DNA of 64,000 nt from Pseudoalteromonas ruthenica. Lineage in GTDB: Bacteria; Pseudomonadota; Gammaproteobacteria; Enterobacterales; Alteromonadaceae. Position numbers and translations under genes: made by a program. The DNA is taken from NCBI RefSeq assembly GCF_008808095.1, contig NZ_CP023396.1:806001-870000 (forward strand), written 5' to 3'. Positions 9,056 through 16,540 of the stretch are shown here, in pieces (within the stretch, counting starts at the first letter, position 1; the number at the start of each line of letters is the position of its first letter). The notes beneath the pieces were generated by a model. The model worked only from the letters and a program-made list of their open reading frames with translations, was not told the origin of the DNA and searched no databases.

Positions 9056-9084
9056 TTGCAACCCCGGCAGTGATTGCATAGTAT
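9056..9084 (+). promoter_or_regulatory. Probable tRNA-Ser promoter
   Basis: TTGCAA (9056-9061), 17 bp, TAGTAT (9079-9084), then a GC-rich start region (GCGGCG). A 6-bp leader hairpin GCTGCC/GGCAGC (9092-9105) follows before the mature tRNA. Confidence 0.5.
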
Positions 9085-9114
9085 ATGCGGCGCTGCCAAG
9101 GCAGCGAAAAGTGC

Positions 9115-9207
<93 letters not shown>

Positions 9208-9223
9208 AATTTAATACAAAAAA

Positions 9224-9250
9224 GCCCAGCGTTATGCTGGGCGTTTTTGT
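9224..9250 (+). terminator. Rho-independent terminator after tRNA-Ser
   Basis: GCCCAGC (9224-9230), loop GTTAT, GCTGGGC (9236-9242), then GTTTTTGTTT. Ends the tRNA-Ser transcript. Confidence 0.85.
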
Positions 9251-9297
9251 TTCAGTGTCCGGTCGCAAGCTTCTTTCCATCTATCAATCTTCACTTT

Positions 9298-9955
9298 GTA
9301 GGCAAGGCATAGGCTTGCATTTGTCAGGCTAAAGCCCAAACCACAGGGGATTGTGTTGTAGGCAAGGCATTGGCCTTGCGGTTGTCAGGCTCAAGCCCGA
9401 CCCACAGGGTGTGTGTTGCAGGCAAGGCAATGGCCTTGCGATTGTCAGGCTCAAGCCTGACCCACAACAGGGGATTGTTTGTAGGCAAGGCATAGGCTTG
9501 CATTTGTCAGACTCAAGCCCGACCTACAGGAGTTTGTTGTAGGCATGACATTAGCCTTGCGATTGTCAGGCTAAAGCCCGACCCACAGGGGGGATGTTTG
9601 TAGGCAAGGCATTGGCCTTGCGGTTGTCAGGCTCAAGCCAAACCTACAGGAATGTGTTGTAGGCAAGGCATTGGCCTTGCGGTTGTCAGGCTAAAGCCCG
9701 ACCCACAGGGTGTGTGTTGCAGGCAAGGCAATGGCCTTGCGATTGTCCGACTCAAGCCCGACCCACAGGGGGAATGTGTTGTAGGCAAGGCATTGGCCTT
9801 GCGGTTGTCAGGCTAAAGCCCAAACCACAGGGGGATTGTGTTGTAGGCAAGGCATGGGTCTTGCGGTTGTCAGGCTAAAGCCCAAACCAAAGGGGATTGT
9901 GTTGTAGGCAAGGCGTTGGCCTTGCGGTTGTCAGGCTAAAGCCCCAACCGACAGA
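9298..9955. repeat. Tandem array of about eleven 60-62 bp double-palindrome units (REP-like)
   Basis: Units begin near 9298, 9358, 9418, 9481, 9538, 9599, 9658, 9718, 9780, 9842 and 9903. Each starts TGTAGGCAAGGCATTGGCC-type and holds two dyads: GCAAGGC-GCCTTGC, and TCAGGCTAAAGCCCGA, a degenerate form of the TCGGGCT-AGCCCGA palindrome of REP elements, followed by CCCACAGGGG. Copies differ by scattered substitutions that often keep the stems. The only variable stretch is the 5-10 nt junction after CACAGG. Open frames across it are by-products of the repeat. No transposase gene is nearby. Confidence 0.9.
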
Positions 9956-9989
9956 GATGCTTGCGCATTGCTGCTCACATTACTACTCC

Positions 9990-10274
9990 CTACTCACACT
10001 TTATCTGCTGCTCACCGAGGTGATATACGTTATTAACGGCGACATAGCCACCAGAGAAAATGGCGGTGGCGGGCAGAAGTATCGGCGTGAGTAATATCCC
10101 AGAGAGGGAATAATAAGTGTTCGTCTCTTCAGCTACGTTAACAATGCGCAAAGTCTTCTTGTCTGACGAGAGCTCACACTTACGCTCTACATAAGGGGTG
10201 TCGCTGGGCACCACTACGCAGGCGCTAGAGATGATACACAGCGTGGCTACAACGACTGATTTAAGGTATTGCAT
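9990..10274 (-). CDS. Small predicted lipoprotein of unknown function
   Basis: 94 residues with a type II signal peptide: MQYLKSVVVATLCIISSAC puts a lipidated Cys at residue 19. The remainder has one pair of cysteines (CELSS... and near the C-terminal IKCE) and a hydrophobic middle (GILLTPILLPATAIFSGGYVA, in two segments) that may insert in a membrane. The family was not recognised. It lies 14 bp downstream of the LysR regulator gene on the same strand and may be its co-transcribed partner. The repeat array ends just beyond its stop. Confidence 0.7.
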   Translation of the reverse strand: MQYLKSVVVATLCIISSACVVVPSDTPYVERKCELSSDKKTLRIVNVAEETNTYYSLSGILLTPILLPATAIFSGGYVAVNNVYHLGEQQIKCE

Positions 10275-10288
10275 CGTAGTCTCTTCGA

Positions 10289-11227
10289 TTAAGCTAGTTC
10301 ATCAGCGACTTCAGCTATTTTTTGCCGTAACCATACGTGGCTAACGTCGCGATGTAATAGCGGCGACCAAATCATATCCAACTCAAAAGGCGCAATGGGG
10401 AAAGGCGGCTCTAAAATGGTGAGCCCGGGATCGTCTTTATAAATCTTTGCGGCTTTGGAGGGCAAGGTGGCAATGAGATTTTGCTCCTTGGCCAAATGAA
10501 TAGCCACGTGGTAATTACGGGTAAAGGTGGCGATATTCCGATGCTTACCAAAATGTGCTAAGGCTTCGTCCACCCACCCGAGTTTTTGTACATCCTCTGG
10601 GTCCATACCCACGCCCACACCAAAACCGGTTTTGCTGACCCAAATATGGCGGGCATGAAGATAACTGTCGAGGTTAAAGTTATTTAAAATCGGGTTGTCT
10701 GATTTGACCAAACACGAGAAGCTGTCTTTCCAGATACGTTTATGATGAAACGACTGAGGCAGTTTTTCAAAACGGTTAAGCGCCATATCAACCTTGCCAT
10801 TTTCAACATCATGAAAGGTCACATCACTGGGCGTAAGAATATCCAAAGTGGTATCCGGGGCTTCCTCATGTAGCTTACTCAGTAATCGTGGAGCCAAAGT
10901 ACTGGCTGCATAGTCACTGGCCATCATGCGGAACACACGCTTACTGCTTTGCGGCTCAAAGTCGCGATTCGGCGCTAGCGTTTCCTCTAACGTCATGAGC
11001 ACGCCACGGATCACGGGTTGCAGCTCCAGTGCGCGCTCAGTGGGGACCATGCCCTCACTGGTGCGCACCAGCAGCGGGTCATTAAGCAGATTTCGTAAGC
11101 GTTTTAAACCATTACTCATTGCCGGCTGAGTAATACTCAACTGGTTCGCGGCCTTTGTGACATTGCATTCGCGAAGCAAAGTATCAAGATAGACGAGTAG
11201 ATTTAAATCAATCTTATTTATATTCAT
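10289..11227 (-). CDS. LysR-family transcriptional regulator
   Basis: 312 residues. The N-terminal winged HTH (about 6-65: LNLLVYLDTLLRECNVTKAA, TQPAMSNGLKRLRNLL) is followed by a periplasmic-binding-protein-like effector domain (about 95-305). The start DLNLLVYLDTLL and HTH sequence resemble the NahR/LinR/NodD-like branch, which often senses aromatic or lipophilic ligands, but the ligand cannot be read from sequence. No divergent gene is adjacent: aceK reads the same way 61 bp upstream and the small lipoprotein follows. Whether it regulates aceK is open. Confidence 0.9.
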   Translation of the reverse strand: MNINKIDLNLLVYLDTLLRECNVTKAANQLSITQPAMSNGLKRLRNLLNDPLLVRTSEGMVPTERALELQPVIRGVLMTLEETLAPNRDFEPQSSKRVFRMMASDYAASTLAPRLLSKLHEEAPDTTLDILTPSDVTFHDVENGKVDMALNRFEKLPQSFHHKRIWKDSFSCLVKSDNPILNNFNLDSYLHARHIWVSKTGFGVGVGMDPEDVQKLGWVDEALAHFGKHRNIATFTRNYHVAIHLAKEQNLIATLPSKAAKIYKDDPGLTILEPPFPIAPFELDMIWSPLLHRDVSHVWLRQKIAEVADELA

Positions 11228-11288
11228 TACTTGCTGCCATTTTTATTATTTATGCCTAGTGTAGCTTAAAGGTGGCTAAGAAAACACA

Positions 11289-12995
11289 CTACCAATGATG
11301 TATAAAGCGTTGGCACTGTGGGTAGGGATAAACCTGTTTATACTCACCTTGAGTGATTTTAGCTTGTGCTTGGCGCCAGTAAGCGGGGTCGAGAAGCTCA
11401 GGGTGAGTTGCCAGTAGTGCTTGTTTGTGCACCGGGTTGGGTAATACAAAGGTGCTTAGCTGCTCGGGGAACACATCGTTAGGTGCGACCGACAAAGTGC
11501 TTTCTTCGCCGCAGGCATCGTCATGGCCAAGCTCGCGAAACTGCATATCAGTGAGGTACTGCACTTCGTCATAGTCATAAAATACCACGCGGCGATGTTT
11601 CGTCACGCCAAAGTTTTTTAATAACATATCACCGGGAAAGATATTGGCGGCAATCATATCTTTGAGTGCTTGGCCGTATTCATCAATGGCTTGTGCGGCT
11701 TTAGTACTATCCACTTCCTGTAAGTATAAGTTCAACGGCGTCATACGGCGCTCAATATACAAATGCTTGATGATGAGCATGTCGCCTTCAATACGAATAG
11801 AGTTGGCAATACTCGCCTTAAACACCTCAAGTAGTGGCGCGCTAAAGCAGCTCAAAGGTAAAGCAACATCTGAATATTCCAAGGTGTCTGCCATGCGACC
11901 AACACGATCATGACGCTTAACCAACTGGTAGCGCTCGAGCACTGTTTTACGGCCAAAGGGCTTGCTTGAGCCAAAGCGATCACGGATCACTTTAAACACA
12001 TAGGGAAACGAGGGCAGGGTAAATACCATCATCACCATGCCGGGGGTGCCGGCGGCCAATTCAAACTGCTCATGAGCGTGACCCATATGCTCGAGTAACT
12101 CGCGGTAGAATTCTGTCTTACCTTGCTTATGAAAGCCAATGGCATTGTAGAGCTCAGCTTTGGTTTTACCGGGCATCAACTGATTGAGAAAGTGCACCAG
12201 CGCCGAAGGAGCATGGGTTTGCACCATAAAATAAGCACGGGCAAAGCCAAAAATGACCCGCATTTGCGACGACCGAGTCAGCAAGGCATCAATATACAGG
12301 CCCTTGTTACCATCATGAAGCACGGCGATGACAAAGGGTTGCGTGCCTGTTTGCGAAACCACTCGACCGACAATATAGGCGGCCTGGCCGCGATAAAAGG
12401 GCGCTTGTAAAATATCAAAGCGCATTTGATAACTTTGCACATGGGTCTCGGGCGCTTGTTTGATAAAGGCTTTCACTAATAAACGAATGTCTCTATCGAG
12501 ATTGGCAAACGCACAGCCAAATTCAAATTGCGTAATGATTTTGCGAATAGTCGGCTTAAGCCCCTCGGTGACCGGAAAATAACTACGATATTCGGCTTCC
12601 ACTGGGAGCGCGGGAGCATCGGCAAGCGTGGCTTGCACAAAGATAAAGTTATTATGGTAATACTTGCGATGGAACAAGCGACAAAATACCGAGTTATAAA
12701 AGGTTTCGGCCAGCTCTGCTTGAGGGTGAAAAGTGAGAAAAGCGCGGTAACATTCTTTGGTTTGGGTCCACAAACTGGCCTGCTCAGCCGGGTCACCGAC
12801 GCAATCGCGAAGCTGCGCTACAGTCTCATTCACGCGTTTATCGTAGTAACTAATACGCTTACTGGCGATGGCGCGCATTTGGCTCCAATCGCGCTCAGCA
12901 AAAGCCGCAGGAGCCTGAGCTGTTATTGATTGAAACAACTGATAGTGATGGTGAAAGCCATCAAGAATGCGTTGCGCTACGGCCTGTGCTTGCAC
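11289..12995 (-). CDS. aceK: Isocitrate dehydrogenase kinase/phosphatase AceK
   Basis: Bifunctional enzyme that phosphorylates isocitrate dehydrogenase to push isocitrate into the glyoxylate shunt and dephosphorylates it when carbon is rich. The 568-residue product (E. coli 578) keeps the ATP-binding block FKVIRDRFGSSKPFGR, YQLVKRHDRVGRMADT, and the catalytic segment NIFPGDMLLKNFGVTKHRR-VVFYDYDE. Start is GTG 12995 with AGAGGGA upstream. Unlike enterobacteria, where it ends aceBAK, it stands alone here, so shunt control must be coordinated in trans. No terminator seen. Confidence 0.97.
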   Translation of the reverse strand: MQAQAVAQRILDGFHHHYQLFQSITAQAPAAFAERDWSQMRAIASKRISYYDKRVNETVAQLRDCVGDPAEQASLWTQTKECYRAFLTFHPQAELAETFYNSVFCRLFHRKYYHNNFIFVQATLADAPALPVEAEYRSYFPVTEGLKPTIRKIITQFEFGCAFANLDRDIRLLVKAFIKQAPETHVQSYQMRFDILQAPFYRGQAAYIVGRVVSQTGTQPFVIAVLHDGNKGLYIDALLTRSSQMRVIFGFARAYFMVQTHAPSALVHFLNQLMPGKTKAELYNAIGFHKQGKTEFYRELLEHMGHAHEQFELAAGTPGMVMMVFTLPSFPYVFKVIRDRFGSSKPFGRKTVLERYQLVKRHDRVGRMADTLEYSDVALPLSCFSAPLLEVFKASIANSIRIEGDMLIIKHLYIERRMTPLNLYLQEVDSTKAAQAIDEYGQALKDMIAANIFPGDMLLKNFGVTKHRRVVFYDYDEVQYLTDMQFRELGHDDACGEESTLSVAPNDVFPEQLSTFVLPNPVHKQALLATHPELLDPAYWRQAQAKITQGEYKQVYPYPQCQRFIHHW

Positions 12996-13060
12996 TGGGA
13001 TCCCTCTTAGAGTAGAAGCTCTAAACTAGACTATGCCAAGGGCAAGCTATGGTGCAAGCC

Positions 13061-13543
13061 TTATTGATATTTTTTTAACGACTTTTCTAATTGCGCCAAA
13101 CGCTTTTCCGTTTGCTTAATGCGTTCATTGTAGCGCTGCTCAATCCCCTTGATGTTAGCATTAACTTCTTTTTTCAGGGCTTTGCGCTCATCATCAGACA
13201 TTAAGCGCTCTAAACGCTGTTCTTCGGCGAGTGTTTTAGCGCTACGTTCACGTTTTAAAATAACCAGTCGGTGTTTAGTTGAACGTAACTGCAGTTCGAT
13301 ATTGTCTCGGCGCTGCTCTAACTGTAGCTCGGTAAGTTGCTTCGAAAAGTTGTTATCAAGCGGCTTAATTTCGACATTAGAGTGACGTACTTCATGCTCT
13401 TGTGCCTGCTCATCACAGGGAAACTGGCTAAACGTCGTGCCATTTTTTGTCTCGCATTTATAGTAAACGGTATTAGCCGTAGCCTGTGTAGCGGCGGCCG
13501 CACACATTGCCAAGGCAGTGGCAATAACTCTTTTCTTTGTCAC
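13061..13543 (-). CDS. Secreted DUF4124-type protein with coiled coil
   Basis: About 160 residues. I prefer GTG 13543 because AGAGGT sits 6 nt upstream; ATG 13561 is in frame six codons earlier. A signal peptide (ending ATQATA) is followed by a short DUF4124-like module (VYYKCETKNGTTFSQFPC with two cysteines). The rest (about 60-160) is a highly charged helix: LELQLEQRRDNIELQLR-like stretches, and QRYNERIKQTEKRLAQLEK. Such proteins are common periplasmic proteins of unknown role in gammaproteobacteria. Unlinked in function to its neighbours as far as can be seen. Confidence 0.8.
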   Translation of the reverse strand: MTKKRVIATALAMCAAAATQATANTVYYKCETKNGTTFSQFPCDEQAQEHEVRHSNVEIKPLDNNFSKQLTELQLEQRRDNIELQLRSTKHRLVILKRERSAKTLAEEQRLERLMSDDERKALKKEVNANIKGIEQRYNERIKQTEKRLAQLEKSLKKYQ

Positions 13544-13658
13544 TTTGATACCTCTGATCATACCTCATTCATTTTTTAATATAGATGAACTAAAAATGAA
13601 TGTCACTAAAGCAATACTAAGGTATGAAAAAGGTTCAATCAGTCACGCTCAGCAGTAC

Positions 13659-15149
13659 CTACTGAGCGTTGAATTTCTTCAGCTGTTTTAAGCCTTGAAT
13701 AAGGAAGGGAATATCAAGCTGTTGATCAACGCCAAAGCCCTCGGTGGCAGAAATATGTTTATAACTACCGTCGCTGTTGAGCAGCGTAATGCGGTCTTTA
13801 CGCATGGCAATAAATACGCCCTGTGAGTAATTGATATTCGCCATGGCGTCAGCGTGAGTCAGGCTGTTAGCGATAAGGGCGGCGCGAGCTAACTCATCGC
13901 AGCCCCAATATTCGCTCAGCACTGTGGCGATAATATCTTGTGGCTGGGCAATGAGCGTACTCTGTTGTAGCTGAGGGTCATTGCTCCATAGCTGTGAAAT
14001 AGCGGTGATACGAGAAGGGTGCTCAGCCTCCAGAGCAAAGGCAAACACCTTACGTTGGCCATCAAGTGGTGCGGTATTATCCTGATCGATGCGCACTCGA
14101 GGCGACGGATCGCTGTGGATAAAACGGTAGGCATCGATATTGGTATCGAAGGTGATAGGCGTGCGACGCCACAGAGGGTCAATACTGTCTTTAGTGAGAC
14201 TCTGACGGTAGTAGCTAGGCAGCCCATACACTAAATTGAACAATGCATCTTGCTTGGCAACCGGGTGTAGTAGCTTTGCTGCAGGTTGCAGTGCAGGGTT
14301 TGCAGCGACAAACTCGGCTAGTTGCTGGGTGGACGAGAACACCCGAATATCGACTTGCGGCGCATCGGCATCAAGTTCACAGCTCGGTAAGGTTGCGGGC
14401 ATGACAAAACTAACAGTGGGGCCGTTAACATTAACCTGGCGTGCTTGCTCATATTGCTCAAGATCTAATAAATCGTTTTTTGCCAGTAGCGACTTGGCTG
14501 TTGTCGGATAAGACAGGGGTAACATATTGTCTTGTTTAGTAATATCAAACTCGAGTGCAGCGTCCGCCCAAATATGAATACTGTGGCTTAGTGCAAAACA
14601 CAGCACCAACGAAGCGGAGATATATCGGCCAAAACGAAGTCGTTTTAACTGCGCTAGGTGATGCCAAGCATAATTACTTATCAGCAACTGATAGGCGAGT
14701 ATCATCAAAATTAGGGCGCTCACCAGCAAGGTCGACAACGCGGGCGTGTTGGTTACGTTGCGCCAAAATAACGATAAGATCTCCCCCAGTGCACTGTAAT
14801 TTAGATGATACCCGAGGTTGTAATACACAAACGCATCGACCGCCAGTAGCGTCATACCTGCCGTGGCAAGTACCGAGGCCATACCGCGAATATGTCTGGG
14901 ATAGGGGAAGATAAGTGACAGTGGGAAAATAGTCAGCACAAAGGCTAAAAAGGTAATAAAGGCGGTGTGGCTGAGCCACGTAACCACCATATAAACACTG
15001 CCAATAGCTGTTGTTGGGGCGGCATCAGCAAAGAGATAGGCAAGGCTAATAACCAGCGCAAGACCAATATTCGCCAAGGTAAACCAATGGCCCCAAGCAA
15101 GAAGCTGACTCGCTTTTGAGGCGAATTGATTTTGCGCAGATAAGTTCAT
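13659..15149 (-). CDS. YejM/PbgA-like inner-membrane protein, short form (DUF3413)
   Basis: E. coli YejM (PbgA/LapC) senses lipopolysaccharide and restrains LapB/FtsH degradation of LpxC; it has five membrane helices and a sulfatase-fold periplasmic domain. Here the first ~230 residues match it closely (WGHWFTLANIGLALVISLAYLF, split; ATAGMTLLAVDAF; IWADA; LPLSYPTTAKSLL). The periplasmic part is diverged: 496 residues against 586, and the start of the alkaline-phosphatase core (TVDGLN in E. coli) is not found. LFNLVYGLPSYYRQSL still echoes the family. It is 4 bp downstream of yejL. No frameshift is evident, so this is a reduced variant, not a broken gene. Confidence 0.85.
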   Translation of the reverse strand: MNLSAQNQFASKASQLLAWGHWFTLANIGLALVISLAYLFADAAPTTAIGSVYMVVTWLSHTAFITFLAFVLTIFPLSLIFPYPRHIRGMASVLATAGMTLLAVDAFVYYNLGYHLNYSALGEILSLFWRNVTNTPALSTLLVSALILMILAYQLLISNYAWHHLAQLKRLRFGRYISASLVLCFALSHSIHIWADAALEFDITKQDNMLPLSYPTTAKSLLAKNDLLDLEQYEQARQVNVNGPTVSFVMPATLPSCELDADAPQVDIRVFSSTQQLAEFVAANPALQPAAKLLHPVAKQDALFNLVYGLPSYYRQSLTKDSIDPLWRRTPITFDTNIDAYRFIHSDPSPRVRIDQDNTAPLDGQRKVFAFALEAEHPSRITAISQLWSNDPQLQQSTLIAQPQDIIATVLSEYWGCDELARAALIANSLTHADAMANINYSQGVFIAMRKDRITLLNSDGSYKHISATEGFGVDQQLDIPFLIQGLKQLKKFNAQ

Positions 15150-15153
15150 TACC

Positions 15154-15366
15154 TTACTTTACCGAGTCGGCAAGGGCGTTGGCAAAGTTTTGTGCAACTG
15201 AGGCCCTTTTTGCTTCGGGCACATGCTCTTTAATAATATGCGTGATAGTATTGCCCAAACACATCAGGCTTAAATCTACCGGCGCCTTCTTTTCGGCAAG
15301 GACAGCAACTAGCTGGTCGACAAGTTGTTCTACTTCTTCATTAGTATATTTAGATAACGCTGGCAT
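15154..15366 (-). CDS. yejL: YejL family protein (DUF1414)
   Basis: 70 residues, all helical and soluble: PALSKYTNEEVEQLVDQLV, LSLMCLGNTITHII, VAQNFANALADSVK. It matches the conserved YejL family, whose role is unknown. Its position between yejK (divergent, 62 bp) and the yejM-like gene is the same as in E. coli and Shewanella, which supports the assignment. Probably co-transcribed with the yejM-like gene. Confidence 0.92.
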   Translation of the reverse strand: MPALSKYTNEEVEQLVDQLVAVLAEKKAPVDLSLMCLGNTITHIIKEHVPEAKRASVAQNFANALADSVK

Positions 15367-15428
15367 CGGTGGATTTCATACTGATTATATATTCTTGTAT
15401 TTTAACACCGCAGGAGTGAAAAACAAAG

Positions 15429-16439
15429 ATGAGCACTGAGGTTAAAAAGCTGGTTGTGCACTACGTCGACAAACAAGACGACAGTACCCAAATTCATTTG
15501 CGCAACGACGAAATGCCAATTAATGATCGTGTAAACGTGTTTATTGAACAGCTCCACCATGCTTATAACGGTAAACCTGGAAAAGGCTTTTGCGCCTTCA
15601 GCGCTGAGAAAAGCAGTGTGGTTGCCAGCAGTATGCAAAGTTATCGAAACAACGAGTTGGGATTTTGGCAGGTTACCGAGCAAGCGGCGAGTGTGCTAAA
15701 AGAAGAGCTCGATAAATACGCTTTCAATGAAAGTGGTTATTTAGTTTTTTGCCATTATCAATATGTCGCCAGTGACTATATTTTAATCGCGCTTATTAAT
15801 ATTAAAGAGCATTATACTATTACCTCCGAGCTTGATTTGGCGGCGTCTCGCCATTTAGATATTACCCGTATGCAATTGGCAGCGCGTATTGACCTTGCCG
15901 CGTGGGATACACAGCCCGAGGATAATCGCTATATCTCCTTTATTAAAGGTCGCGCTGGGCGCAAAGTGGCCGACTTCTTTTTAGACTTTTTAGGTTGCGA
16001 AGAGGGCATTGATCCGAAGCAGCAAAGTCGCTCTATGCTTAGCGCCGTAGAAGATTACTTAAGCGAGCAAGAGCTAGATAAAGAAGAAAAAGATGAGCGT
16101 CGTCGCGAGGTGTTTGACTACTGTAGCGACAGAATCAGTAGTGGTGAAGATGCCAACATTGAAGATATAGGGCGCGCCATCAGCAAAGATGATGAGCAAA
16201 GCTTTAACAGCTTTTACGAGCAGCAAAGCTATGATTTGGCTGAATCTTTCCCGGTGGATAAAAAGACCGTGACCGGCATGGTTAAACTCTCGGGCATGGG
16301 TGGCGGCGTGAGCGTGGGGTTTGAGCGCAAGCACCTAGGTGAGCGAGTGATTTATGACCCAGTCAACGACACATTGACTATCAAGGGCGTGCCGCCGAAT
16401 TTAAAAGACCAACTCGATCAGCTCGGTGATGAGTCTTAG
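15429..16439 (+). CDS. yejK: Nucleoid-associated protein YejK (NdpA)
   Basis: 336 residues, the usual NdpA length (335). Nucleoid-associated proteins of this family bind DNA and are retained on the folded chromosome; mechanism is little studied. Recognisable stretches are HYVDKQDDSTQIHLRNDEMP near the N-terminus, KGFCAFSAEKSS, and FIKGRAGRKVADFFLDFLGC in the middle, and KLSGMGGGVSVGFERKHLGER near the C-terminus. It is transcribed away from yejL and ends at a terminator shared with rne. Confidence 0.94.
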   Translation: MSTEVKKLVVHYVDKQDDSTQIHLRNDEMPINDRVNVFIEQLHHAYNGKPGKGFCAFSAEKSSVVASSMQSYRNNELGFWQVTEQAASVLKEELDKYAFNESGYLVFCHYQYVASDYILIALINIKEHYTITSELDLAASRHLDITRMQLAARIDLAAWDTQPEDNRYISFIKGRAGRKVADFFLDFLGCEEGIDPKQQSRSMLSAVEDYLSEQELDKEEKDERRREVFDYCSDRISSGEDANIEDIGRAISKDDEQSFNSFYEQQSYDLAESFPVDKKTVTGMVKLSGMGGGVSVGFERKHLGERVIYDPVNDTLTIKGVPPNLKDQLDQLGDES

Positions 16440-16490
16440 TATTATGCAGTGGGGTTAACGTCCACTGGTAACTGAGCGTTATAGAGATAC

Positions 16491-16523
16491 AAAAAAGCCG
16501 CTGTGAAAACAGCGGCTTTTTTT
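16491..16523. terminator. Bidirectional terminator between yejK and rne
   Basis: AAAAAA-GCCGCTGT (16497-16504), loop GAAA, ACAGCGGC (16509-16516), TTTTTTT. A/T tracts on both sides suit both convergent genes. Confidence 0.93.
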
Positions 16524-16540
16524 ATGATGGTACAAGCGCC

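Noticed and set aside
9298..9955. CRISPR array
   Set aside because: Units are about 60 bp and nearly whole-length repeats with only 5-10 variable bases; there are no unique spacers of 30-40 bp and no cas genes.
9351..10094. Plus-strand ORFs inside the repeat array (for example at 9351-9542 with repeated CCRQG and VVRLKP strings)
   Set aside because: They only translate the tandem repeat and match no protein; no ribosome binding site.
15030..15150. Frameshift as a cause of the short YejM-like protein
   Set aside because: The frame is continuous from start to stop and no YejM-like residues appear in other frames downstream.
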